The notes: generated by a model from the sequence alone, not told the origin. A DNA stretch of 64,000 bases from Nitrososphaerota archaeon (GCA_028866895.1 JAGWHF010000007.1:1-64000), one strand, 5' to 3'. Counted from the stretch's first letter, positions 1 to 9,421 are shown. Translations and numbers: made by a program.

Positions 1-18
1 CGAGTCCCCCCGGGCCCG
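1..18 (+). tRNA. 3' end of a tRNA gene, cut by the window edge
   Basis: The first bases read as the end of a tRNA: CGAGT fits T-loop positions 56-60, five C fit the 3' half of the T stem, and CGGGCCC plus G fit the acceptor 3' strand and discriminator base. The 5' end would then begin GGGCCCG, as in several archaeal tRNA-Arg genes, but the isotype cannot be read because the body lies outside the window. No CCA is encoded. The nearby recombinase and the repeat of this end at 13.2 kb support the reading. Confidence 0.5.
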
Positions 19-21
19 CTT
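7..21 (+). repeat. Putative attachment site, left copy (15-bp direct repeat)
   Basis: CCCCCGGGCCCGCTT is identical to bases 13208-13222. It covers the putative tRNA acceptor end plus three downstream bases and lies about 100 bp from the end of a tyrosine recombinase gene, the usual layout of an integrated archaeal element. Confidence 0.55.
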
Positions 22-117
22 ATACTTAATCACCGAGCACCCTTCTTACTACCACTTTGCCGTTTGGTAACGTTCCTACGTACTGCCACCCTTCAGATAT
101 GAGCTGCTCTGCCTGCC

Positions 118-1548
118 CTACCGTGACGACCTGCTGCCTGTATTGCCGCCGTTGATATCATCCAACAGCTCTAGCACGCGGGCAAGCTCGTCCGGCCTCA
201 TTGACCTTATCCTGCCTTCGGCCTCGTCCCTTCTTGCCTCAAGTGGATCCCTGCCCAAACCTTCAAGGTCCAGAGACTCCTGACTCCTGACAAACGCATC
301 GCGCATCTCGTCGACAAGCCCCTTTGGGAGTATCCCCTTGTTTGTGGTATACTTGGCCTCGATTGACCCCTTGTGTCCCATGAAGAAGACGCGAAAGTCG
401 TGCGCAATCCTTCCATGGGATTCCGCTATGAGCAGCTGCGTGTCAAAGAAGGCCCGTAATACATACGGCCTCCATGCAAACCTAGGCCTCATGGCATCCC
501 GTACGTCTTTTTCGATCACGGCTGTTGTCACAAACCTCTTGCCCTCATTTCCCCCGCGCCGTCTTGTCAGGTGGCTTGGGGCAATCACGGGTGACTCGGG
601 CGCAAGGACATCGCCGCGCAGTATCCTGTCGTTGAGGTATGCAAGGACTCTCTTTGCACCCATTCCGGTGAGGAAGGTAAAGTAGCTGTGTCCTGCCTTT
701 GAGAGCGTCCTTCTGACGTTTATCTTCGGCGTCGGGTTTGCAAAGGTCGCAAGCCCCTGCACTATGGCAAGGTCCGGCATGTCCTTTATTGCAAGCCCGT
801 CCGTTGCATCGTGGTTGCCAAGTACCTCCGGCCTCAGTCCTGACTTTGACATCAGTGCCATGATTGCTCCCTGTCTGAGGCCCGCCCTGCTGAACAGTTC
901 GGCAAGCTCGTCGGCCTCTGGCACCCTCTCGTTCTGTAGCGTTGGTGTCGAGTCCACGTTTGAGATCCTGATCTTTCTTCTGATCTCGACGTCCCAGTGG
1001 TAAAGCCATGACTTGACCGATGTTATCGTGGCCTTGATGTACTGTGGAGCCTTTCCCTGTCCTTCCATCTGCGTCACGTGGTCCTCAAGGAGGTCAGTGG
1101 CTGCCTTCTGGTCCCTCATGGCAAGCTCTGCAAGCTGCATTGGCGTCATGCCGTGGTCCTCGCAGAACTTGCCAAGCTTTCGCAGCCTTACCTCGGCAGT
1201 GTTCGTGCTACCCCTTGCAAGGTTGTCATGCCATCTCCTGATGTCAGGATTTGCAAGCAGCCTTGATTTCTTGCTTGGCTCGTTCTTGGTGGCAGTCTCA
1301 AGTCTTTCTGTCATGTTTCCAACATCAGACCGCTTGTAGCGGTCCTCATCAGGAGTGTGTCTAGTATCGGCGGTATTTAGTTTTGTGTCAAGGAACTGCC
1401 TGATGGTATCGTCGTATGACGGGGTAAAGACGCTATCTAGCTGTTTCGCAGGTACAAGCAGTGACGGATCTGCAAACTCACAGTATGGAAATCCCCTGCT
1501 GCTTGGAACTGTTACAAGAATATTGTAAAAATGAGGCGATCTATCCAT
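118..1548 (-). CDS. Tyrosine recombinase (integrase)
   Basis: A 476-residue protein with the C-terminal catalytic layout of tyrosine recombinases. The first catalytic Arg is in SGLRPEVLG (about R239), a Y-x-x-R box in RPYVLR (about 362-365) replaces the usual H-x-x-R, and GHKGSIEAKY supplies the late His (392) and the nucleophile Tyr (400). Residues 100-190 resemble a SAM-like core-binding domain; a charged tail follows the Tyr. Enzymes of this family cut and rejoin DNA at att sites. The gene ends about 97 bp from the putative tRNA attachment site and is transcribed toward it, so it most likely catalysed insertion of the flanking CRISPR element. The gene is uninterrupted, unlike split SSV-type integrases. 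The start codon is an ATG with no clear Shine-Dalgarno, and translation could begin at an internal Met. Confidence 0.85.
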   Translation of the reverse strand: MDRSPHFYNILVTVPSSRGFPYCEFADPSLLVPAKQLDSVFTPSYDDTIRQFLDTKLNTADTRHTPDEDRYKRSDVGNMTERLETATKNEPSKKSRLLANPDIRRWHDNLARGSTNTAEVRLRKLGKFCEDHGMTPMQLAELAMRDQKAATDLLEDHVTQMEGQGKAPQYIKATITSVKSWLYHWDVEIRRKIRISNVDSTPTLQNERVPEADELAELFSRAGLRQGAIMALMSKSGLRPEVLGNHDATDGLAIKDMPDLAIVQGLATFANPTPKINVRRTLSKAGHSYFTFLTGMGAKRVLAYLNDRILRGDVLAPESPVIAPSHLTRRRGGNEGKRFVTTAVIEKDVRDAMRPRFAWRPYVLRAFFDTQLLIAESHGRIAHDFRVFFMGHKGSIEAKYTTNKGILPKGLVDEMRDAFVRSQESLDLEGLGRDPLEARRDEAEGRIRSMRPDELARVLELLDDINGGNTGSRSSR

Positions 1549-1730
1549 ATGTTATCTGCGTAGGTTTTTTATTTCAAGGTATTTGCGAATGACCCTTCGT
1601 TTGCATCTTAATGTCGCGTTGTAAAATGCCGAATTTTCATTTATTGGTACGTACGTTATTTGCTGATCGGATTCGTGCCCAGAGTCGTGTCTACCAATGA
1701 TGGGAAATTATGCATTTACAATAATTGTAT

Positions 1731-1845
1731 GTGTTTAGGCGGTACCCAATTTTAGGCACGAAATCTAGATCAAGATGTTAGAACTTAGGCATGAACCTAA
1801 ACACCTACCAATAATTCATTACAAAAAAGTGAACCTAAACCTTAC
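1731..1845. repeat. Clustered TTAGG/CCTAA motifs between integrase and cas operon
   Basis: Five TTAGG-type words lie in 115 bp: TTTAGGC at 1734-1740, TTTAGGC at 1751-1757, TTAGGCATGAACCTAA at 1785-1800 (itself a palindrome) and ACCTAAAC at 1833-1840. GTGTTTAGG (1731-1739) and CCTAAACAC (1796-1804) form a perfect 9-bp inverted repeat. The stretch lies between the divergent integrase and cas genes, where an operator, excision site or iteron would be expected. Apart from this and the promoter, 1549-1946 holds no gene that I can see. Confidence 0.5.
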
Positions 1846-1887
1846 AATGCTCCGCCGAAAATGAGGAGGACAGCGTAGTCTGGCAGT

Positions 1888-1898
1888 CATTTAAAACT
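1888..1898 (+). promoter_or_regulatory. Candidate TATA box of the cas operon
   Basis: CATTTAAAACT contains a TTTAAAA core about 55 bp before the GTG start of cas8b. It is the best TATA-like element upstream of the operon; no transcript data back it. Confidence 0.35.
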
Positions 1899-1946
1899 AA
1901 GGTCATTCAATAAACTAGAGCGTTAATTCATAGAACTGATTATAAA

Positions 1947-3665
1947 GTGGAGTGGATTAAATCATTTGTGCTTGCATACGAACTTTACCGGAAAAATAAA
2001 ACCAGCAACAAGAATCCAGTAAAAAATGTCTTTCCAATAAAAAAAATATTTGTAAACAAAAACAGAATATCGATAGATGAAAAAGAACTCGACATGTATG
2101 GCAACAGTGAAAAAAACCAAAAATTTTCCTTTATTCAAGAATGGCTTCAAATGCCATTAATTACAGCTGACTTGGCAAGTCTGAACCTGCCATATCGTTA
2201 TGCCGGTGCCAATTCCAGAAAACCATACCTCGAAATTTACGGTTCATTTGAAAGTTCCAAGAAAAAAAACCCACTACTGCGATTAACAATCAGCGATAAA
2301 AGGAATGAATTTGTGGCAGAGCTTGACTTGGTTGAAGAAAAGGAAAGGATAGATGCCGCAGGAAAAGTTCTGACAAAAATTGACAAAGAAAATTATAGGA
2401 TCTCTGGGCAAAGTCTTTTTGATGAGTATGTCAATGCCGGAGTCATAGACAGAAAAGAGCAATTCGATTCTACACTTTTCACAAAAATCTCCAAAAAGTT
2501 TTTTGAATTTGTCAAGTCTATCAAATTTGAAGATTTCAAATCAAAATCCAGTTTTAGGCTGATAGTCCTCCCATCAGATGAAAAAATAGAATTCAAATCC
2601 GAATCCAAGCAATCATCAGGAGAGGGATTCGTTGACTCGTTTGGTGAATCTGACAGTTCTTTTGGAAACAAGCCTACAGTTAACGCAAAATTTCTTTCGT
2701 ACGACGATCCATCTTTCACAATCAATCTCACCAAAGGAGAAGATTTTTACAAAAACTTGAATATCTGCGCCTCATCGCTTGAAAAGATCAATATTCCAAT
2801 GGACGATGTTTTTCATATCTCAGGTTTGAACTGGTTTTTTACAAGCATAATTGATCCTGATGTGAGATTCACTAAGACAAATAAGGGAATTTATGACCAG
2901 ATTTTAAAAAATTATGAAACATTAAAACAAAAATCAGGTAGCATTGAGAACAAACAGTCTCAAATGATGACAATGTGTTACAAGCAAACCAATGCAAAAA
3001 TCGAGATATTGATTGATGATAATGTAACAATGAAACGTCTCGAATCCATTTTTAACAGAGTAAAAGAAATAAAGGCACCGCCGGCAGTGCTTGAAATTTT
3101 CATAGATTCTGACAAGAAAACCACCCTGTGGGCCGATTACCTGTTAGCAGTGCGGGCCTTCATACTGGGGAATGTCATAGATAGACAAAGAATTCTCTCC
3201 ATTTTCAACAAGTTATTAAGGAAAAAGCTTTTTGAATGGATAAAAAAGCCAAGTCCTGAAACGTTAGAATTCTTCACCAAGGCGGATTTTTGCACAATTC
3301 TTTTATGCGATATCGCCCACGGCAAAATAATGGACAAAAATGAACAATTTGCATTGTCAATCGGTAAAATAGCAGGGAAATATATCAAGTTCAAACGGAA
3401 TTCGAAAGAAGAAAGTAACTCGCTTGCCGATATTCTGACATATTCAAAATATGACCGTGAGAAGCTGCGTTTTGTATTGCAAAGGGTTGGTTTGGGGATT
3501 AACCTCTCAAAGGCGGACCAACGGTTCAAAGATACGGTGATAGAGTTCATAAAAGAGCAAAATCTGGATGAAATATCAGATGACGCGGTGCAGAAAGATT
3601 ACTCGTATTTTTTTTACAAGGGGGCATTCGAAGTTATGGGAGGAGGATTAAAAAATGAACAATAA
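1947..3665 (+). CDS. cas8b: Cas8b-like large subunit of type I-B Cascade
   Basis: A 572-residue protein at the head of the cas operon. It occupies the position and has the size of the large Cascade subunit (Cas8b/Csh1), which recognises the PAM and helps recruit Cas3. Primary sequence is poorly conserved in this family, so the call rests on size, N-terminal style (VLAYELYRKN) and gene order directly before cas7. The middle (residues 220-250) is Ser/Glu-rich and probably a linker; residues 330-560 are helical and charged. No zinc-finger cysteines are evident. The start is GTG. The gene overlaps cas7 by 11 bases, so the two are probably translated together. Codon use is strongly A/T-ending, like the other cas genes. 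Confidence 0.75.
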   Translation: MEWIKSFVLAYELYRKNKTSNKNPVKNVFPIKKIFVNKNRISIDEKELDMYGNSEKNQKFSFIQEWLQMPLITADLASLNLPYRYAGANSRKPYLEIYGSFESSKKKNPLLRLTISDKRNEFVAELDLVEEKERIDAAGKVLTKIDKENYRISGQSLFDEYVNAGVIDRKEQFDSTLFTKISKKFFEFVKSIKFEDFKSKSSFRLIVLPSDEKIEFKSESKQSSGEGFVDSFGESDSSFGNKPTVNAKFLSYDDPSFTINLTKGEDFYKNLNICASSLEKINIPMDDVFHISGLNWFFTSIIDPDVRFTKTNKGIYDQILKNYETLKQKSGSIENKQSQMMTMCYKQTNAKIEILIDDNVTMKRLESIFNRVKEIKAPPAVLEIFIDSDKKTTLWADYLLAVRAFILGNVIDRQRILSIFNKLLRKKLFEWIKKPSPETLEFFTKADFCTILLCDIAHGKIMDKNEQFALSIGKIAGKYIKFKRNSKEESNSLADILTYSKYDREKLRFVLQRVGLGINLSKADQRFKDTVIEFIKEQNLDEISDDAVQKDYSYFFYKGAFEVMGGGLKNEQ

Positions 3666-4602
3666 GGACAAGAAGGAAATCTTATTTTACTATGAATCAA
3701 GGCAGAACCCAAATGGTGATCCTGGGTTTGAAAATCAGCCCAGACTGATGCCTGACGGTACCATACTAGTCACAGATGTCAGAATAAAACGGACGATTCG
3801 CGATCATGCAAAGAATGTCCTTGGAGAAACATTATTTGTTGATTATAGTAAAGAGGATGGCTCGCCAACAACTGCCGATAAGAGGGCCAAAGAAATAATC
3901 GGCGACCTGAAAGGCGACGTCATTGCCAAATTGATAAATTCCACTTTTGATACTCCGCTTTTTGGAGCATTAGTAACAATTCGCGAGTCAAAGGATGAGG
4001 ACAAAAGCGGTGGGGATTCTGCAAAACTAACCGGTCCTGTCCAGTTTGGAATAGGTCGAAGCACAAATCAGGTCACTGTGATCAACCCTACTATTTCTGG
4101 CAGGTTCGTAGGAAAAGAAAAAGAGGCAGCACAAAAACAATATTCTACGTTTGGCAAGTTTTATTCGGTTGAATATGCGCTGATAAAAATCCACGGGGCT
4201 GTAAACCCGGCAAATCTCGCTGCTTACATAAATGATGAAAAGATTACGAAGAAGTTCAGTGAAAAGGAAGAAAAACTGTTTACGTGCCTCTGGGATGGAA
4301 CGAATCAGCTTATAACGCGCTCAAAATACCCGCAACGCAGCATCCTGTTCTTGGAAGTGACCTACGACTCTACCATATACAATGATCTCCCAAATCTGGT
4401 TGTAGAAAAAAAAGAGATGAAAGAAAAACCAACATCCCTTGTAGAATCTCCGTTTGATTTTACGAAATTAATTCATATTCTTGAAAAAAGACGTGATAAG
4501 GTCAAACTTGTACGAGTCAAGGGATGCGAGGAATTGGATTCTGACATTAAATCACTGGTAACAAAACTAAGGGCCGCCAATATAAAAGTAGAAGAATTGT
4601 AG
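3655..4602 (+). CDS. cas7: Cas7 (Csh2 family), Cascade backbone
   Basis: A 315-residue Cas7 protein that polymerises along crRNA to form the Cascade backbone. The N-terminus carries the signature ESRQNPNGDP followed by PDGTILVTDVRIKR (about residues 13-46), typical of the type I-B Csh2 group. The central part holds GPVQFGIGRS and TFGKFYSVEYALIK, the conserved core. Length is normal for the family. The ATG start lies inside the end of cas8b. The stop TAG is followed at once by the TTG start of cas5, so the genes form a tight translational series. Confidence 0.92.
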   Translation: MNNKDKKEILFYYESRQNPNGDPGFENQPRLMPDGTILVTDVRIKRTIRDHAKNVLGETLFVDYSKEDGSPTTADKRAKEIIGDLKGDVIAKLINSTFDTPLFGALVTIRESKDEDKSGGDSAKLTGPVQFGIGRSTNQVTVINPTISGRFVGKEKEAAQKQYSTFGKFYSVEYALIKIHGAVNPANLAAYINDEKITKKFSEKEEKLFTCLWDGTNQLITRSKYPQRSILFLEVTYDSTIYNDLPNLVVEKKEMKEKPTSLVESPFDFTKLIHILEKRRDKVKLVRVKGCEELDSDIKSLVTKLRAANIKVEEL

Positions 4603-5340
4603 TTGGATATTTTATCATTTGGTATTTCTGGGAGCTTTGCTGCGTTCAGAGATCCATCAGTAACATCTCATCAGACGGTTTCCTTCATACCCTCGAAAAG
4701 TGCCGTAATTGGAATAGTTGGGGCCATGATTGGAACAAAAAGAAGTAATTCGCTATCAGAATTGTACAGTTCAGAATATCTAGAACTATACAAAAACACC
4801 AGTATTGGGCTTAGGTTTGAATCCGAGCCAAAAAAGGTAGTTTACTTTACAAATCATCGCTCCCTCAAAGAAACAAAAACAAAACCCGTAAAATCAGAGC
4901 TTGTAGACTCACCAAAATATACCGTATTTGTTTCGTCAGACAGTAATACGATGGCAAATCTGCAAAGCGCCATTGAACAGAACAAGTTTTCTTTTTCACC
5001 GTACTTGGGGCACGTATACTGTCCTTGTGTTGTTTCTGACCTCAAGTATTACCAAAATGCCACGGAATCATCTGCAAAAAATAATGACACTTCCTGTGTC
5101 ATACTTGACGAATCAGATGTCTATTCGAACACATTCAAGATAGAACTGAACCCCAAATATGACGGCTCACATGTCATTATTGAGCGACATTTGCACCACT
5201 TTTTCTCCGAGGACAAATTACAAAGCAGGGTACTGAAGCACTGGATCCCGGTAAGGTCAGTCTTCACTGTAGCTAAAAGCCTTGAGCCAAAACTTTCAAA
5301 ATTTGTAAAGATATCTGATGAAATTGTCTGCTTATACTAA
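4603..5340 (+). CDS. cas5: Cas5 (type I-B), crRNA 5'-handle binding subunit
   Basis: A 245-residue Cas5 protein. The N-terminus LSFGISGSFAAFRDP followed by FIPSKSAVIGIVGAMIG is the RAMP-like ferredoxin fold start and Gly-rich loop of Cas5. In Cascade it caps the 5' handle of crRNA next to Cas7 and the large subunit. The start is TTG placed directly after the cas7 stop; no other start gives the conserved N-terminus. The end overlaps the start of cas3 by 23 bases. Confidence 0.9.
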   Translation: MDILSFGISGSFAAFRDPSVTSHQTVSFIPSKSAVIGIVGAMIGTKRSNSLSELYSSEYLELYKNTSIGLRFESEPKKVVYFTNHRSLKETKTKPVKSELVDSPKYTVFVSSDSNTMANLQSAIEQNKFSFSPYLGHVYCPCVVSDLKYYQNATESSAKNNDTSCVILDESDVYSNTFKIELNPKYDGSHVIIERHLHHFFSEDKLQSRVLKHWIPVRSVFTVAKSLEPKLSKFVKISDEIVCLY

Positions 5341-7543
5341 ATACGTACGGTTTCTTTCTCATCCAGACAACAAACCTTTGACGGATCATCTAATCAAAGT
5401 TGCCAACAAGGCAAAGGAGCTTTCAAGTCAGACCGGCCTAAATTGTGGAGACGCTGCATATTACGCCGGACTGCTGCATGACATAGGAAAGATAAATCCC
5501 TATTATCAAGAAATTTTTCACGCTGATGAAGATAAGAGAAAATTCGTGGAAGAAACAATGATGCAAACATATGAACGGAACCATTCTTCATTCTCCGCAT
5601 GGGCTGCCCTAAAACTACTAGGTGAAAAGACAGGACTTGATGAAAAAACAGTCGACATGACAATACGTGCAATTTACGGGCATCATTCCAATTTGAAAAA
5701 CATACTCCCAGAACAGGACAAAACTGAAAAATACAAGAATTCACAGATGGCAATATCCCACTACCTAAAAGACTTTGAAGAATCGGTAAAACACCGTGAT
5801 GAATTTTCATTACTTGATTGGGAGTCCTGTCTTTCCAAGTTCCAAAGGCCAGTTGAGTTTAAATCAGAATTAGAATCTGACGATGAAAATTATCTATTTG
5901 ATTTTTTGAAATCAACTTGCATATTCTCAGCCTTGCTTCAGGCAGACAAGGGGAGCTTTGGTGAATGGAGCACACCTGACTTTGAGATTAATTTTGATAC
6001 CGATAAATTGATATCGAAATCTAAATCCGCCTCAAAACTCGTATATCTAAGAGAGATGTTTCAAAAACACGCTCTAGAAAATCATGATGCAACAACTGGG
6101 ATCCTAATCATAGAGGCACCAACCGGAATAGGCAAAACAAAGATCTTTTTGGATCTGGTCTCAAGATATAAACAAACAAGCAAACTCGAGCGAGTATATT
6201 ATTTTTCTCCCCTTCTTGCATTGACAGAAGACTTTGAAGAAAAATTATTTGGCATAGCGAATAATCGAGAGGAAATTCTTGTCTATAATCATCTCTTCTC
6301 AGGAAGTCTAGAAGAAAAGAGAAAACAAGAAGGGATCTCTACCTCATATTCGTGGGATTTTGAAAATGAGTCCTTTAACAAGGAATTCATAATTACGACA
6401 ACACAAAGGCTTCTAATTACATTGTTCTCTAACAGGCAGTCAGATAAACTAAAACTGTTATCACTAAAAAATTCTTTATTAATAATAGATGAGATTCAAA
6501 CCATCCCGAAATTAATTCTTCCAACACTTGTTGGCCTATTTGAACAAATTGCACTTCACCTCAACTCAAAGATTCTTCTGGTGAGTGCCACAATTCCGTA
6601 CGAGTTAAAAGATATAAAGAAAATATCAATTCAAAACGAAGTAAAAAACGCATATCTGAAACATACTTCTAAAAGAATTACATTTTTAGAACCGTTTGAA
6701 ATTCCTAACGAGTTGACAGGCAGGGTTCTCTTCATGTCCAATACCGGAAGGAAAAATCTTGAAATATATGAAAAAATAAATCAGAGGTTCACACAATCGC
6801 ACATTATTTACATGTCATCAGGGATTAGCAAAAATCAGAGGCTTGAACGATTAAAAAACATAAAACCTAATTCCATCGTCGTGTCTACTCAGGTTATAGA
6901 GGCGGGCGTAGACATTAGCTTCGATCAAATGTATCGGGAAGCTGCACCCCTTGACAGCATAATACAAGCTATGGGGAGGCTCAACAGGGAGGGCGGCAAT
7001 GACAATGCTGTTATGGCCGTATTCAAAGATAAGAAAGATGACTGGCAGCCTTACAGCAAACTAGAATGGCAGGAATCGCTAAAGATAATCAGAAAAGCTC
7101 ATTCTTCAGAGGAGATATACGGCGAACTGCCCCTGTACTATCAAAGGATTTGGCAAGAAAACAAGACCAATGAAGAATCAACAAAAAAACTTGCAAGGCT
7201 AATGAGATGTCTTGATTATGAAGGAATATGGGATTTCATAAAGAGACAGGCAATCCTTGATAATGACCAAGAAACGGTATTCATTCCTGAAAATAAAGAC
7301 CAATGGAACCAGATTAGAAATACATTTTTTTCAAAATTTGACTTAGAAAGAAAAAAATTTCGAAGATTCGCATCACTAACTGCAAACCTTCCCAAAAGCC
7401 CGGAGGATCTTGGAATCAAAGAATTCTTCGAGCCGGAATTATATGAAAAAAACATTCTTTTGCCAAAATGGGACTCTCTCGGCGAGGTATATGATAAGGT
7501 AGTTGGATTGGATAAGTGGTCAAAGGGAGTGGTTGAGAAATAA
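5318..7543 (+). CDS. cas3: Cas3 helicase-nuclease with N-terminal HD domain
   Basis: A 741-residue effector that unwinds and degrades DNA marked by Cascade. The HD nuclease is N-terminal: H24 in LTDHLIK, H54-D55 in LLHDIGK and the later YGHHS. The SF2 helicase follows: Walker A APTGIGKT (about 267-274), DEIQ (about 391-394), SATIP (about 422), and motifs V/VI in STQVIEAGVD and QAMGRLNREGG. All key residues appear intact and the length is normal, so the enzyme should be active. The ATG start lies within the cas5 end. It is the only helicase-nuclease in the locus. Confidence 0.96.
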   Translation: MKLSAYTKYVRFLSHPDNKPLTDHLIKVANKAKELSSQTGLNCGDAAYYAGLLHDIGKINPYYQEIFHADEDKRKFVEETMMQTYERNHSSFSAWAALKLLGEKTGLDEKTVDMTIRAIYGHHSNLKNILPEQDKTEKYKNSQMAISHYLKDFEESVKHRDEFSLLDWESCLSKFQRPVEFKSELESDDENYLFDFLKSTCIFSALLQADKGSFGEWSTPDFEINFDTDKLISKSKSASKLVYLREMFQKHALENHDATTGILIIEAPTGIGKTKIFLDLVSRYKQTSKLERVYYFSPLLALTEDFEEKLFGIANNREEILVYNHLFSGSLEEKRKQEGISTSYSWDFENESFNKEFIITTTQRLLITLFSNRQSDKLKLLSLKNSLLIIDEIQTIPKLILPTLVGLFEQIALHLNSKILLVSATIPYELKDIKKISIQNEVKNAYLKHTSKRITFLEPFEIPNELTGRVLFMSNTGRKNLEIYEKINQRFTQSHIIYMSSGISKNQRLERLKNIKPNSIVVSTQVIEAGVDISFDQMYREAAPLDSIIQAMGRLNREGGNDNAVMAVFKDKKDDWQPYSKLEWQESLKIIRKAHSSEEIYGELPLYYQRIWQENKTNEESTKKLARLMRCLDYEGIWDFIKRQAILDNDQETVFIPENKDQWNQIRNTFFSKFDLERKKFRRFASLTANLPKSPEDLGIKEFFEPELYEKNILLPKWDSLGEVYDKVVGLDKWSKGVVEK

Positions 7544-8181
7544 AAATCTCACTTTGTTACTCAATACTTGATGCTGATTCCAGCAGAATAACTGCGCCAG
7601 AGCTTAGGGGATATCTAGGATATCTTTTTGCGTCGGACCCAGAATTTCACCACCATTCCGACAACTCGTTTCATTATCCGCTGGTGCAATACAAGAAGGT
7701 AAACGGAAAATTGATGGTTCTTGGATTAAATAATTACTCTAGAATTGTATTTGATAAAATGTCCCAGTTAGATAATCTTGTAACGCAAGACAAAAAAATA
7801 AACCTGTTCAACGTGGACATGACAACAAATACATTTGAGATCAAGGAAGAATATTCTGTTTACAGGTTTGTCAGTCCTTGGCTTGCATTAAACGAGAACA
7901 ACTATGAAAAATTCAAGTTGCTGGAAAAAACAAAGAGGAGGGAATTTTTAGAAAAAATATTAGTTGCAGGTGTCTTGAGCGCTCTCAAGGGTCTAGGAGT
8001 AAGGGTGGGATTTCAGGTAAGCGCACAAATTAGTAAATTCAAATCTATTCAGACCGAAGCCCATAAAAATAAATTTATCGGTTTTTACTGCGAATTTGCG
8101 TTAAATGTAACACTTCCCAAATTTCTGGGGCTTGGGAAGAGCGTCTCAAAAGGATTTGGAGTGGTTGAGAGGATAAAATGA
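7540..8181 (+). CDS. cas6: Cas6 crRNA-processing endonuclease, non-canonical start
   Basis: Cas6 cuts the repeat RNA to make crRNAs. The C-terminal glycine loop LGLGKSVSKGFGVVE is unmistakable, and the N-terminal half (LRGYLGYLF, then PEFHHHSDNSFHYPLVQYKK) is classic Cas6. That N-terminus is open only from just after a TGA at 7534-7536 and contains no ATG, GTG or TTG before GTG 7684, which would remove about 48 conserved residues. I therefore start at ATA 7540, giving MKISLCYS and an ATAA overlap with the cas3 stop. ATC 7546 is the alternative: it sits eight bases after GGAGTGGTTGAG, exactly as the cas1 ATG does at 8178. Predicted length is about 213 aa, near the family norm. The last four bases overlap cas1. 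Confidence 0.85.
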   Translation: MKISLCYSILDADSSRITAPELRGYLGYLFASDPEFHHHSDNSFHYPLVQYKKVNGKLMVLGLNNYSRIVFDKMSQLDNLVTQDKKINLFNVDMTTNTFEIKEEYSVYRFVSPWLALNENNYEKFKLLEKTKRREFLEKILVAGVLSALKGLGVRVGFQVSAQISKFKSIQTEAHKNKFIGFYCEFALNVTLPKFLGLGKSVSKGFGVVERIK

Positions 8182-9128
8182 TCGTAGAGGTTACCACACA
8201 TGGAAGTGTCATCAAAAGGGATCACGATTCATTTGTCATAAAAAACGATGATTCCTCTTCAGAAATTCCAGCCGAAAAGATAGAGGCAATAATCATAACC
8301 TCAAACTCCCTGATAAGTACTCAGGCAATCCGTCTTTGCATTGAAAAAGAGATTCAGCTAGTAGTCTCCGACTGGAGTGGGAGGCCTATTGCAAGACTCT
8401 GGTCAAGCACGCCCGGCAAAGCGACCCAGATACGGCGGAGGCAATACCTCACACAGGAGACAAGGCTTTCATTTGAGATTTCAAGGCATATTGTTTCGGT
8501 AAAGCTTCAAAGGCAGAGAAAATTTTTGCGTTATTTGATAAACAACCGAGACAGTGTGCCAGAGCAGTTAGAAAGGGCGATATCGGTCATTACCAAATCA
8601 ATATCGTCTGTTTCCAGCTTGGGATATTCTTCCGATGCCAAGAATATGCTTCTGGGATACGAGGGTTCATCAGCCATGCAATATTTCGACGCAATTTCCA
8701 AGTCGCTTCCCATAAAGTGGCAGTTCGAAGGGAGGAGTCAAAACCCTGCCAGAGACCCATTTAACGCAACACTAAACTATCTTTACGGAATCACGTATGG
8801 TTCTGTTGAAAAAATAATAATCTTATCAGGCCTTGATCCTAATGCGGGGTTTTATCACTCTGACATTTATGGCAAGCCTACTCTATCCTTTGACATTATT
8901 GAGCTTGTTAGACCTGTCATAGACAGAACTGTTGTATCGATCTTTACAAAAAGAATGGCTAAGGAATCATGGTTTGAAGACAGATCAGAATCAGGAATAT
9001 CCATGTCAAAGGATGCAAGGATGTTTCTCATATCAGAGTATCGTGAAAAAAACCTCAAAGATGTTGAAGCAACATCTTGGAAATTCTGCGGATGGCTCAT
9101 TGAAAAAATCATGGAAGGCAACAAATGA
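8178..9128 (+). CDS. cas1: Cas1 integrase of spacer acquisition
   Basis: A 316-residue Cas1. With Cas2 it inserts new spacers at the leader end of the array. The metal ligands are present: E162 in GYEGSSAMQYF, H227 in GFYHSD and E242 in FDIIELVRP. The N-terminal beta domain and C-terminal helical domain have normal length. The gene begins with an ATGA overlap with cas6 and ends with an ATGA overlap with cas2, so the adaptation genes are coupled to the interference operon. Confidence 0.96.
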   Translation: MIVEVTTHGSVIKRDHDSFVIKNDDSSSEIPAEKIEAIIITSNSLISTQAIRLCIEKEIQLVVSDWSGRPIARLWSSTPGKATQIRRRQYLTQETRLSFEISRHIVSVKLQRQRKFLRYLINNRDSVPEQLERAISVITKSISSVSSLGYSSDAKNMLLGYEGSSAMQYFDAISKSLPIKWQFEGRSQNPARDPFNATLNYLYGITYGSVEKIIILSGLDPNAGFYHSDIYGKPTLSFDIIELVRPVIDRTVVSIFTKRMAKESWFEDRSESGISMSKDARMFLISEYREKNLKDVEATSWKFCGWLIEKIMEGNK

Positions 9129-9421
9129 AAGAGAACATGTACTATGCGACATATGACGTATCTGACAATGGAATACGAGAAAGCATAATCCACGTGCTGA
9201 AAAATTCAGGATTTACAAGGATTCAAAAGAGCGTCTTTTGCGGGAAAATATCCAACCAACAAAAAAAGGACATCATAGAAAAGATCAAAGTCATAATTGG
9301 CGAGACGGATTCCTTTTATCTCATGATGGCATGCACATCTTGCTTCGGAAAGATGAGCATAGTGGGCAAAGGGTTTGACAAAGAATATGTTTCCGATGAA
9401 AAAGACTCGATGATATTATGA
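9125..9421 (+). CDS. cas2: Cas2, adaptation complex subunit
   Basis: A 98-residue Cas2 with the diagnostic YATYDVSDNGIR start of its ferredoxin fold; D11 corresponds to the conserved Asp. It dimerises as the core of the Cas1-Cas2 complex. It overlaps cas1 and cas4 by four bases each. Confidence 0.94.
   Translation: MKENMYYATYDVSDNGIRESIIHVLKNSGFTRIQKSVFCGKISNQQKKDIIEKIKVIIGETDSFYLMMACTSCFGKMSIVGKGFDKEYVSDEKDSMIL

Noticed and set aside
545-1009. Long open frame on the minus strand inside the integrase gene
   Set aside because: It is a shifted-frame shadow of the integrase, rich in Arg/Gly/Lys with no domain pattern; the integrase frame carries all catalytic motifs.
7526-8169. Direct repeat GGAGTGGTTGAG at the ends of cas3 and cas6
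   Set aside because: Both copies encode Gly-Val-Val-Glu or an equivalent C-terminus; as a repeat it is explained by coding, though it is used above as a ribosome-site comparison.
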